Origin: CAVVVS01 sp963751355
GTDB lineage: Bacteria; Bacteroidota; Ignavibacteria; Ignavibacteriales; Ignavibacteriaceae
Length of the DNA stretch: 21,838 nt
Reading direction: 5' to 3'
Assembly (NCBI GenBank): GCA_963751355.1
Contig: CAVVVS010000006.1
Span: 1 to 21,838 of the forward strand
The notes under the pieces are model-generated. The model did not search any database. It was given only the letters and a program-made list of their open reading frames with translations, and was not told the origin of the DNA. The translations under genes were made by a program, and so were the position numbers. Below, in pieces: positions 7,528 through 15,051 of this stretch; the first letter of the stretch is position 1; the number at the start of each line of letters is the position of its first letter.

Positions 7528-9294
7528 TTATTTCAACAATAACATCTTCTTTGTTGAAACAAAATTGCCAGCCTGAATCCGGTAGAAATAAATTCCACTT
7601 GCTAAGCTGCTTGCATCAAATTTCACTTTATATCTGCCCGGTCTTTTTTCTGCATTAACCAAAGTTGCAACTTCTCTTCCTAACAAATTATATACTTTTA
7701 ATGTGGCATGCACTTCGGTAGAACTCATTGCATCGACTTCTGGAATTTGAAATCGAATTATAGTAGATGGATTAAACGGATTAGGATAATTCTGACTCAA
7801 ATTAAAAACCTTGGGAAAATTGTTTTCTCCTTTGGGTTCTTCAATTCCGGTTGTATTAACTGAATCCACTGTAACTATTACCCGCTGGTAACGCGTAAGT
7901 TCCGGAGAACCATTATCATGAACAGAGCAAACTATATGAATGGTTTCTCCGTAGGATGCATCTTCAGGCACCGTAAAGGATGCATTTTGGTTCAGGGAAT
8001 CTTCTATTACAATATTTCCTTTATAAGTTTCAGCTTCATCATATTGCCACCATTTATAAACAAGTGAATTACCATCCGGGTCATAGGTTCCCTCAGCGCT
8101 AAGTTGAATTTTGCTTCCGGGTTTTGCTTTTATGTTTAAATCATTCTTCAGTTTAACAACCGGCGGGTGGTTACATTCCGAATATGGTTTTACGCACCAT
8201 TCTGCCCTCGCCGCAAAATCGTTTTGTAAAGCATCAACCCAACGCACTATTGGATTATAATATATTCGCATTAGATTTTGTTCTGCTGGGTATGTATTTT
8301 TCATGTACTGACGACCCCAGGCAGAACCTGTGTACCACCGTCCGGACGGATACGTATAGTTGGCCACCGGAACAGAATCAAGCCAGGTATTTGCGCGAAC
8401 ATTTTTAAAGCGACCACCCCAGCTGCCCTGATTGGGATAATTAGGATTATGAAGTCCGGTTGGAATAAGATATATAAACGAAGGTGAATCTCCTTCCGAT
8501 CTGAAATCTCCTTGATTAAATCCCGATTTTTCTCCTGCTTTATATGCCTGATAGAGCGAACAGAGTTGACCATGACCGTCTAGAATGTTCGGCGTCATCC
8601 AGGAACTTCTTAAATATGCTTGTTTATCAGCCGGCATAATTTTACTCCAGTCGTAGGCAAAACTCCAAAATTGATCGCATATTATAGTGAGTATATTGTA
8701 CTTTCCCCAATTTGGGCGAATATATGTCTGGTAGGTGTTATCTTGCTCCCAAGTAAAGTAAAATCTGAGTTTACTTGCTACATAGTCCATTTTACTTGGA
8801 TAATTTTCTTGAATTGTCTTCAAAGCCCTGGCTAAGGTATTTTCACCTCCCCAAGATACAAACCAAATTGGAGTGTTATTTGTTGAATCCAAAAGTAGGT
8901 TAACAATAAATTGTGAACCTGGCGTTATTTTATCCATTTCTCCTTCTGCATCAACATTACCTATAAAGTAATGTGCACGAAGGTAATCGGGAGTCGGATA
9001 AGTACTGTCATTTTTGATAAGATTAGGATATACACTTTCATATGCATTTAGATAAGGATCTATCCAATTATTACCGGCCCAATTATGGTTAAGAGCGTGA
9101 TATTGTGAACTCGTTGTAACAATACCTTCAACCTTAAAATCATTTGCATATAGCAAAAATCTTATAATAGAACATTCATCATCGATCTCCGCATCTGTCA
9201 GTACTACTACGCGAGGTTTGGTATCGGCTTTAATTTCTTTAATAAAGAAAGATGTAAAAACGAAAAATATAAATACCCATAGATGTTTATTCAT
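7528..9294 (-). CDS. T9SS-exported Sde0182/DUF1593-type nucleoside-hydrolase-like protein
   Basis: A 588-residue secreted protein. A signal peptide ends near IKA|D (residue 23). Residues about 26-375 form a nucleoside-hydrolase-like domain of the DUF1593/Sde0182 family; VLTDAEIDDECSIIRFLLYA (31-50) matches the family's Asp-rich N-terminal loop, which in true nucleoside hydrolases binds calcium. A conserved IWFVSWGGENTLARAL and a WCVKPY boundary follow. The beta-sandwich Sde0182 C-terminal domain includes YDPDGNSLVYKWWQYDEAETY and a DNGSPELTRYQR end. From about residue 492 comes a type A T9SS sorting domain (SQNYPNPFNPST at 500-511, ending in KKMLLLK). AAGGA precedes the ATG by 7 nt. The substrate is unknown; the relatives are linked to plant-polysaccharide degradation, and Sde0182 itself was described as cellulose-binding. 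It stands alone between two gene-free stretches. Confidence 0.88.
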   Translation of the reverse strand: MNKHLWVFIFFVFTSFFIKEIKADTKPRVVVLTDAEIDDECSIIRFLLYANDFKVEGIVTTSSQYHALNHNWAGNNWIDPYLNAYESVYPNLIKNDSTYPTPDYLRAHYFIGNVDAEGEMDKITPGSQFIVNLLLDSTNNTPIWFVSWGGENTLARALKTIQENYPSKMDYVASKLRFYFTWEQDNTYQTYIRPNWGKYNILTIICDQFWSFAYDWSKIMPADKQAYLRSSWMTPNILDGHGQLCSLYQAYKAGEKSGFNQGDFRSEGDSPSFIYLIPTGLHNPNYPNQGSWGGRFKNVRANTWLDSVPVANYTYPSGRWYTGSAWGRQYMKNTYPAEQNLMRIYYNPIVRWVDALQNDFAARAEWCVKPYSECNHPPVVKLKNDLNIKAKPGSKIQLSAEGTYDPDGNSLVYKWWQYDEAETYKGNIVIEDSLNQNASFTVPEDASYGETIHIVCSVHDNGSPELTRYQRVIVTVDSVNTTGIEEPKGENNFPKVFNLSQNYPNPFNPSTIIRFQIPEVDAMSSTEVHATLKVYNLLGREVATLVNAEKRPGRYKVKFDASSLASGIYFYRIQAGNFVSTKKMLLLK

Positions 9295-9338
9295 TAGAAA
9301 TCCTTACTTCAATAGTTTATTTAATTGGATTTGGCATA

Positions 9339-9369
9339 AGAGTACTCTACCCGCTACATCAGGCTGATG
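9339..9369. promoter_or_regulatory. Pair of tight dyads upstream of the Sde0182-like gene
   Basis: Two perfect dyads lie 45-75 nt upstream of the ATG at 9294: AGAGTACTCT (9339-9348) and CATCAG-G-CTGATG (9357-9369). Their centres are about 20 bp apart. With almost no loop they fit protein-binding sites better than RNA hairpins. Candidate operators or promoter-proximal sites only. Confidence 0.3.
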
Positions 9370-9383
9370 CAGAATAACAAAAA

Positions 9384-9490
9384 TGTCATTTCGAACGATT
9401 CATCGAGTGAGAAATCTTTTAATTTTGGAACCAAATGAATGCAAGAGATTTCTCCTCTGCCTGCCCGTCCCGGACGAGGGTCTAAATGAC
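9384..9490. repeat. Degenerate palindromic intergenic repeat
   Basis: Nested inverted arms are visible: TGTCATTT (9384-9391) pairs with AAATGAC (9484-9490), and GAGAAATCT (9409-9417) pairs with AGATTTCTC (9446-9454). An inner CGTCC-C-GGACG dyad lies at 9466-9476. The wording (TGTCATTTCGAAC...GAGAAATCT) is that of a dispersed palindromic repeat common in intergenic DNA of Bacteroidota-type genomes. It is more GC-rich than its surroundings. Only one recognisable copy lies in this window. Confidence 0.6.
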
Positions 9491-9632
9491 CATTATGCAA
9501 CAACCTGCACATACGGACGGGATTTCTTATTGATTTTTCTCCCCTATAGACAGGGAATTTAACCTACAGAGATTAAATGTTACTGGATAAATTAAATATG
9601 CCAACTAAACTGAAATCAATAATACAACTCTA

Positions 9633-10003
9633 CTATTTGGATTTCACTTTTGTAACGAATAAGCGGTCTGGTACCGGTATTCATTATTCACAAATAATAC
9701 GAATTGTTTCATCTTTATCGACAACGCACACATTCAGCTAATCGATACGTCTTGTCCATAAGCATCTTGGATTTCGACCAGTTCGTCATATATTTCATGT
9801 TTCCTATATTGCCAACAGCTAAAATTACGGTCATCCGAACCCGGATCACCGCTTCCTACCGCACTTACCTGTAATACAAACCTGGTTTTACTTGCAGAGA
9901 GCGATCAGTACTGTATCTACTACCGATTGAGGATTATCGTCATTGTATGATTTCACACAACGATCGGCTCGCTATGCGAAATTGTTAATGTATCCAATTA
10001 CGA
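9633..10003 (-). pseudogene. Relic of a second Sde0182-like C-terminal domain
   Basis: Minus-strand translation, with frame changes and stops, gives segments collinear with the intact Sde0182-like protein next door. NFA*RADRCVKSYNDDNP from 9983 matches DFAARAEWCVKPYSECNH. SGDPGSDDRNF, CWQYRKHEIYDE and VEIQDAYGQDVS (9868-9734) match the DPDGN/KWWQY/YKG/IEDSLNQNAS stretch. GTRPLIRYKSEIQI near 9675-9633 matches GSPELTRYQRVIVTV. A weak RNWIH near 10003 corresponds to VRWVD. The order and spacing are those of the intact gene, so this is a decayed paralogue rather than chance. The nucleoside-hydrolase-like domain and the sorting domain were not found. Confidence 0.75.
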
Positions 10004-10551
10004 TGTAACTATAATTTCTTTCTTAAACCAGAACAAATGGCTTGACAGGATGTAACGATTGATGAATTATATGCTAAAGGTAAATCAATTTATCAAACTG
10101 CAATTAAATCTGTTGTCTAAGAAATAATTTATAAAAGTTAAACAATAGATTTGACGGGATCTCTTTATTCCAAAAAAAATTATACGATAAAATTTGAACG
10201 TTAGACTAAGCTAGCATTTAAACAAGGAAGACTTCTTGCCTAACGTTATATGACTTTGTCGATGCCTTTTAATGACACTTCTGCAGGATATTCCCTGAAT
10301 TATCAATCACTTTAAATTAGAATCTCTTCTACAAGAAGTAAATTAGAGGCAATTCGGAATGGAAAACTCATTATCATGAATTATCTCTGATTACCTTGAT
10401 AAATATCTAGTTTCTATAATTTGTTAAAGAACGTAAATCATTCCAAATATTCGGTTGAATATTATATTTGAATTTGAAATTGTTGATCTATTATATTCTT
10501 AATTTGATGACCTAAATAATATTTCTCTAATTACCATTTTATCAAAATTAT

Positions 10552-10589
10552 TAGTCAGCCGATAAAATTCTCTTATTATCGACTGACTA
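10552..10589 (-). terminator. Hairpin terminator after the LamG gene
   Basis: TAGTCAGCCGATAA (10552-10565) and TTATCGACTGACTA (10576-10589) form a 14-bp stem with one mismatch or wobble and a 10-nt loop. It is 33 nt beyond the stop of the LamG gene, at the end of the receptor cluster. The T-rich tail is better on the plus strand (TTATTTTTTAT) than on the minus strand (AATAATTTT), so it may work in both directions. Confidence 0.65.
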
Positions 10590-10622
10590 TTATTTTTTAT
10601 CCTTTTCTATAAATCAAATGAA

Positions 10623-11048
10623 CTATTTCATTAAAATCATTTTCTTCATCATGTTAACGTTATTACCTGATAACCTGTATATATATATACCGCTCGAAAG
10701 TCTGGAAGCATCGAACGATGCTTCATGAATTCCAGTACTTACGTGACCATCGATCAATGTTGCAACTTTCTGACCGAGGGTATTGTAAACTATTAATGAG
10801 TAATTACCTGCTTTCGGAATTGAGAACTGTATATTTGTTGTAGGATTGAACGGATTTGGATAATTTTGAGATAATTCGAACTTTGAAGGTATCCTATTAC
10901 TAACTTGTTTAACGGCTGTAGAAGTATAATCTACGTAAAGCTTGGTAACTTCGTCGGGAGTCAGCACACGTGAATAGAAGCTGACCTCATCAAGCTTACC
11001 ATTAAAAGAATTACTCTGACCACTAGGAGACGTTCCAATTGTTATCAT
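10623..11048 (-). CDS. C-terminal part of a frameshifted LamG protein with T9SS sorting domain
   Basis: 141 codons that continue the gene beginning at 11656 in another frame. Residues about 8-45 (SFNGKLDEVSFYSRVLTPDEVTKLY) are the end of a LamG/concanavalin A-like sandwich domain. From about residue 55 follows a type A T9SS sorting domain with SQNYPNPFNPTTNIQF and the closing MMKKMILMK. There is no signal peptide, and a domain starts in mid-fold, so this is not a separate gene. The ATG at 11046-11048 overlaps the upstream stop as ATGA, which imitates a translational-coupling arrangement. The reading frame upstream of this ATG also matches LamG (KNGLQYDQGIYAPAVGYDA), showing that the break is at 11101-11110 and not here. 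The sorting domain would direct the whole protein through the T9SS to the cell surface. Confidence 0.8.
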   Translation of the reverse strand: MITIGTSPSGQSNSFNGKLDEVSFYSRVLTPDEVTKLYVDYTSTAVKQVSNRIPSKFELSQNYPNPFNPTTNIQFSIPKAGNYSLIVYNTLGQKVATLIDGHVSTGIHEASFDASRLSSGIYIYRLSGNNVNMMKKMILMK

Positions 11049-11656
11049 TGCATCATATCCGACTGCAGGAGCGTATATTCCTTGATCATACTGTAAACCA
11101 TTTTTAAAAATGTTGCAATGCTACTGTTAGCATCAAATGTTATTGTCCAAAAATCCCAATGTCCAGCCTCTATACTATCAAGACTACCGTATTCTCTGTC
11201 GCCACTTCCTCCGCGCCATAATCCTAAGTGCCAGTTCCATCTTGCATGTTGCCCAATTGAAAAGACCATACCGCTATCACTCCATGCATCACGCTTATCT
11301 ATAATGTCCTCATACTTATGACCATCAGCTGGAATTCCGTTCCAATTAGCCCAAAAAGCAACCGTAAATTCCCCTTTTACTCCCATCTGGGAAGCTGAAA
11401 AAGTTCCACAATCTACCCTATACCATGTAGAATCCCCAGGGAAATTTAGTGCTCCGTTTGCAGTACCGTCATATCCAGCTACATATTGAGGTTGACCACC
11501 TATTGAATCAGCAGCGTTATAATTTCCCGTTGCATCGCTCAAATTTCCGTCAAACTTATAATGAGCCACCAAAGATGTATCTATTTGAGCATAGGTGAGG
11601 GGAAATGAAAACAATAGTAATAATACTAATGTTAAAGATATTTTAAAAAGTTTCAT
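11045..11656 (-). CDS. N-terminal part of a frameshifted secreted LamG-domain protein
   Basis: Starts at the ATG 11654-11656, preceded by AGAGGAA with 5-nt spacing; the frame can be extended to a TTG at 11710 without support. The signal peptide ends at TYA|Q (residue 23). From about residue 28 (LVAHYKFDGNLSDATGNYNA) runs a LamG/concanavalin A-like domain, with FTVAFWANW, HLGLWRGG and WDFWTITFD; such domains bind or cleave glycans and here more likely bind. After ATFLK the frame is lost: the last 18 residues are out of frame, and a one-base change in the T5A5 run at 11101-11110 restores KNGLQYDQG and joins the sorting-domain part. Intact length would be about 345 residues. It lies 86 nt downstream of the PorV-like gene, as the last gene of the receptor cluster. 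Pseudogene, sequencing error or programmed shift cannot be separated from one sequence. Confidence 0.8.
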   Translation of the reverse strand: MKLFKISLTLVLLLLFSFPLTYAQIDTSLVAHYKFDGNLSDATGNYNAADSIGGQPQYVAGYDGTANGALNFPGDSTWYRVDCGTFSASQMGVKGEFTVAFWANWNGIPADGHKYEDIIDKRDAWSDSGMVFSIGQHARWNWHLGLWRGGSGDREYGSLDSIEAGHWDFWTITFDANSSIATFLKMVYSMIKEYTLLQSDMMQ

Positions 11657-11742
11657 GAGATTCCTCTTTCTTTTAATAAATAAATAATGAATTAAGTTAA
11701 TTATTTGCAATGAATAAAATCATGTTTTCCATTATTATCCTC

Positions 11743-12789
11743 TTAATACGCTATGCGAATAGAAAAACGATTAATCCCGTTAAATATTTTCGTCTTTGAA
11801 TATGAATAATCAACATTAAAGATTACACCGCCTAATGATTGTTTAACTCCTAAACCACCTGACCAGCTAAGAATATCATTATTAGTTTGATAACCTGTCC
11901 TTAGTGAAAAAATATCCTTAAAAGTATATTCAAGTCCAAAATTCATTCTATCCGTATAATTATTAGGGTGTAAGAATTCACCGGAAACCATAAGCGAGTG
12001 CTCGTTTGCTATATCCTTATTTATAACATCCATCACATTCATACCAAGTCCTACTGCAAACATAATCGGTAGAGGCGAGCTAAAACTATGATATTTAACG
12101 AATGTAGAAAAATTTCTCATGGACATTCCAAGCCTAAGTGACTCAATACCCGGGAAAAATTTCACACCTAAATCAAACGCTAATTTGTTCTCATTGTTAT
12201 TAGAAGTATTTCCATCTATGCCCGTACTTTGGCCAAGCTGTTGACCTACATATTTCATAGTACCGCCCATGGAAAATTTATCACTTATTTTTTTTACATA
12301 AGACAATCCAAAAGAATAAGCACCGACATTTTTAATATCACCTGTTAATGTATAACCGAGTGGGTCCGACCCCGCCTGAGAATTCGGAATTAACGAGGCA
12401 CCTTGAATTGTTCCATAATCTACATAGACGAAACTAAGTGCAAAACTACCATAATTATCAGCATTGTAGGCTACTGCACCGGCCAAATAATTTATATCCG
12501 CAAACCATTTTGTCGATGAAAAAAAGAACTCGGTCTTAGTATCCATTTCTGTCAAACCAGCCGGATTATAGAAAACACTTTCGATGCCCTTACTTAAAGC
12601 TGTAAAAGAATTGCCCATGCCGGAAGCTCTAGCTGAAACTGGAATAAGAAGGAAATTCATTGAAGTTTGACCGGTTTGCTTCAAATTAACGCCGTCCGAG
12701 CCCCCGCCGTCCAGATTACTAACTTGAGCAAACAGTGATAAACTTGATACTAATATGATTGCCACTACAAGTATTAATTTTCGATTCAT
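11743..12789 (-). CDS. PorV/PorQ-family outer-membrane protein
   Basis: A 348-residue predicted outer-membrane beta-barrel. A signal peptide ends at LFA|Q (residue 21). The family N-terminus follows: NFLLIPVSARASGMGNSFTA (45-64) and SVFYNPAGL (71-79), the conserved A-R-A-x-G-M-G and N-P-A-G-L signatures of the PorV/PorQ/UPF0164 group. The rest is strand-rich with alternating aromatics and glycines and ends in FSIRIAY, an aromatic terminal residue as in BAM-assembled barrels. PorV (LptO) escorts T9SS cargo from the translocon to the attachment machinery; paralogues such as this, encoded beside particular cargo or receptor genes, may be dedicated versions. GGAGAA precedes the ATG. It follows the FnIII protein gene by 22 nt, so they are surely co-transcribed. 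Confidence 0.85.
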   Translation of the reverse strand: MNRKLILVVAIILVSSLSLFAQVSNLDGGGSDGVNLKQTGQTSMNFLLIPVSARASGMGNSFTALSKGIESVFYNPAGLTEMDTKTEFFFSSTKWFADINYLAGAVAYNADNYGSFALSFVYVDYGTIQGASLIPNSQAGSDPLGYTLTGDIKNVGAYSFGLSYVKKISDKFSMGGTMKYVGQQLGQSTGIDGNTSNNNENKLAFDLGVKFFPGIESLRLGMSMRNFSTFVKYHSFSSPLPIMFAVGLGMNVMDVINKDIANEHSLMVSGEFLHPNNYTDRMNFGLEYTFKDIFSLRTGYQTNNDILSWSGGLGVKQSLGGVIFNVDYSYSKTKIFNGINRFSIRIAY

Positions 12790-12811
12790 TTATTTAATTC
12801 TCCATCTTTTA

Positions 12812-14992
12812 TTAGCGTGCAACTACTAGTTTCTTATATGATAATTCTCCATTAGACTTTTGAAATACAACAACATAGATACCGCTAGCTATCGGCTGTC
12901 TACTTTCATTAGTCATATTCCAGTAGTCGCTTCCCGTTTTAGTCACTGGTTCATCATGATAAATAGTTTTTACCAGATCACCATTTTCGGTAAAAATTTT
13001 AATAGTTACTGTCGAAGGCAAATTAAAGAATAAGATTCCGCGGTCCCCTGTCCAGCCATAGTCTTTAATCAAAGGATCGTTGTAGTTGTATGGATTTGGG
13101 GCAATTACAATTTTATTCAAATCGTCCTGGCTTGCTCTTTTACCGAAAGAATAAGTATTTTGAGGATACCAGATTCTACCTGTCCATATTATTTTACCTC
13201 GTGACGAAGGGAAGGCATTTTGGTCATTATCACCTATGCGTACTCCGGCCTGAATATAATAGTAATACTGAGCGCCGAACAAAATATTTTTATCTGTATA
13301 AGTATGTGACGCACCTTTGTCGGTTGAAGGTATGGTTGCTACTTGCTGATAAAAAGTAGTATCATAAGCAGAGACTTTTCTCATAATTCTATATCCAATA
13401 AATCCGTTCATCTGTTCCGCCTGGGTATCAGACCAACTAAGTTCAATACCTTTACCGGTTCCAAGAACTGTAAAAGTTGTTGGAGGTGGTGGTTCAACCG
13501 GGATCTTATAATCGGTCTTTAAATTATATTCTGCTCTCTGAACTGTTGTATAAACAGAATCAATTCCCGTACTTAGCCATTTGTCCTTATTTATGTCATT
13601 TTGTGTAGCACCTGAAGGAAAGACAAAATTATCAGGGAAAAGACCTTTAGGCTTCTTCGGCATCGGATCAGGCAGATCTTTGTTTAACCATTTTTCACCA
13701 ATTTCCAATGCCTTTTTTCTACTAAGACCAGCGATACCTGAAACCTTAATTATTCTAATTTGCTGACCTGGTTGTAAATTATAAGGGCCATAGCTTACAC
13801 ACATACTTTCGAACGTATTACATTGTGCACTAATACCAGGTTGACCTCCTGCAGATTCGAGACCTAAGTTATCCAGGTTTTTTCTAAAGTGACCGGGTCT
13901 TATGTCCGCTCCGGTTTGATCTTCGGATGCATACTGCAAACCAGCAATGAAATCATAAATATTTTTCTGATCCGGATCAATAGGATAATTTTGAATACCT
14001 GCCTTTTGTAAATTTGCTACTAATGCAACACTTGGTTGACTCATATCATCCTGATCATTAGGATCGATAGCACCTGAATAATTGGGTGTTGGTGTGTAAG
14101 GCTGTTTTGATGCATGTAGTGTTGCAAGAAAAGTAAAGTCTTTTTGAAGTAGTCTTCCTTTTTCTTGAGTAAGAGGTTGTCCCATCTGATCACCGGCTCT
14201 GGTTTGGTCATCGGCAGAATATTGATAAAAAACCCGAAGCGAATCAGTATTTTTAGCACCCGTATAATGGAACCATCGAGCACCATTATGAGAATCTACT
14301 GAAGCCACACCAGGGTTTCGCCCATCAGCTCTTAGCATATAATAAGGACCTTCTTGCAAAGATACATACATGCCATCAACAGGTTTCGAACTGGTATTAG
14401 TGAATGTCATATCAACAATAACATAATTATCATTAAATTGTTGAGACCATCCAATTATTTTTCTTTGAATCTGTATTCCGTTAACGTACTCATTTGTTAC
14501 AGTAATCGTCTGATCACTAGTACCAATACATTTTGAAGGATCAACGGTACCGAGGTTGGAAATTATCGGGCCTATATTTGTTTGCTCAACATTATATTCC
14601 GGATTTTTATACCTCAGATATGATTCAATAGGTTTTATAACCTTCCCATTCGGCAAATACGTTGGACTAGTAGGAGAAAAGACAGCATAAGGTATAACTT
14701 TACCGTCTGGAGCAGTCCAATTAGTTTGAGTAATTGCAATAAATCCTCCAAAGGTAGTTTCATTACTTTGCAACCTATCACCATAAGCGCTGTAATCCGC
14801 AAACAATCCCAGGTTATTATGTCCAAAATTGGTCTTTGCACCTTCTTCGCTTACCCCTCCCCAAAACCTGTTGATCTGAAAGTTTTCAATTTTATCTTGA
14901 GCAAAAACTTGAAAACTACCTATAAAAAGGAAGGTAATTAAGACAACCATTCGAATTCTAAAATTTCGATTAGTTTTTCTTATTTCGTTCAT
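12812..14992 (-). CDS. Secreted FnIII-containing protein partnered with a TonB receptor
   Basis: A 726-residue exported protein. A signal peptide with a long basic N-region ends at VFA|Q (residue 31). Residues about 33-495 form a large domain I do not recognise, with features such as NRFWGGVSEEGA, an extracellular-style DPNDQDD segment, and two cysteines close together (CNTFESMC). After a PPPP linker (501-504), residues about 505-600 look like a fibronectin type III domain (ELSWSD, IGYRIMRK, YYYYIQAG). From about 627 comes IVIAPNPYN and a C-terminal domain ending SGIYVVVFQ...KKLVVAR, like a T9SS/FlgD-Ig-type tail. GGAG precedes the ATG. It lies 59 nt after the TonB receptor gene and 22 nt before the PorV-like gene. 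In position it occupies the place of SusD, but has no visible SusD similarity. A surface substrate-binding role is inference. Confidence 0.75.
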   Translation of the reverse strand: MNEIRKTNRNFRIRMVVLITFLFIGSFQVFAQDKIENFQINRFWGGVSEEGAKTNFGHNNLGLFADYSAYGDRLQSNETTFGGFIAITQTNWTAPDGKVIPYAVFSPTSPTYLPNGKVIKPIESYLRYKNPEYNVEQTNIGPIISNLGTVDPSKCIGTSDQTITVTNEYVNGIQIQRKIIGWSQQFNDNYVIVDMTFTNTSSKPVDGMYVSLQEGPYYMLRADGRNPGVASVDSHNGARWFHYTGAKNTDSLRVFYQYSADDQTRAGDQMGQPLTQEKGRLLQKDFTFLATLHASKQPYTPTPNYSGAIDPNDQDDMSQPSVALVANLQKAGIQNYPIDPDQKNIYDFIAGLQYASEDQTGADIRPGHFRKNLDNLGLESAGGQPGISAQCNTFESMCVSYGPYNLQPGQQIRIIKVSGIAGLSRKKALEIGEKWLNKDLPDPMPKKPKGLFPDNFVFPSGATQNDINKDKWLSTGIDSVYTTVQRAEYNLKTDYKIPVEPPPPTTFTVLGTGKGIELSWSDTQAEQMNGFIGYRIMRKVSAYDTTFYQQVATIPSTDKGASHTYTDKNILFGAQYYYYIQAGVRIGDNDQNAFPSSRGKIIWTGRIWYPQNTYSFGKRASQDDLNKIVIAPNPYNYNDPLIKDYGWTGDRGILFFNLPSTVTIKIFTENGDLVKTIYHDEPVTKTGSDYWNMTNESRQPIASGIYVVVFQKSNGELSYKKLVVAR

Positions 14993-15051
14993 CTTTTCTC
15001 CAATTTATTCATTTCAATGTTTAACAACAGTATTCAGTAACTATATTGGAA

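Larger units (their letters stand above)
9295..10622. other. Gene-poor interval with decayed sequence
   Basis: 1.3 kb between the LamG protein gene and the Sde0182-like gene. From right to left it contains the terminator hairpin (10552-10589), an 8-bp inverted repeat AACGTTAG/CTAACGTT (10197-10204 and 10240-10247), the Sde0182 C-terminal relic (9633-10003), the palindromic repeat (9384-9490) and the paired dyads (9339-9369). No intact gene was found. Confidence 0.6.

Noticed and set aside
10262..10300. Minus-strand EYPAEVSLKGIDK resembling the TYPAEQNLMRIYY of the Sde0182-like protein
   Set aside because: The distance to the rest of the relic is far longer than in the intact gene and the match is short, so it was left out of the relic.
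10020..10400. Plus-strand reading with protein-like stretches such as TIDELYAKGKSIYQTAIKSVV and KLEAIRNGKLIIMNYL
   Set aside because: Stops occur about as often as expected by chance in AT-rich DNA, no start or ribosome binding site is present, and I recognise no family. It is not reported as a gene or relic.
11045..11048. ATGA overlap suggesting two coupled genes in the LamG region
   Set aside because: LamG similarity continues in the second frame upstream of that ATG, and the second part has no signal peptide; one broken gene explains the data better.
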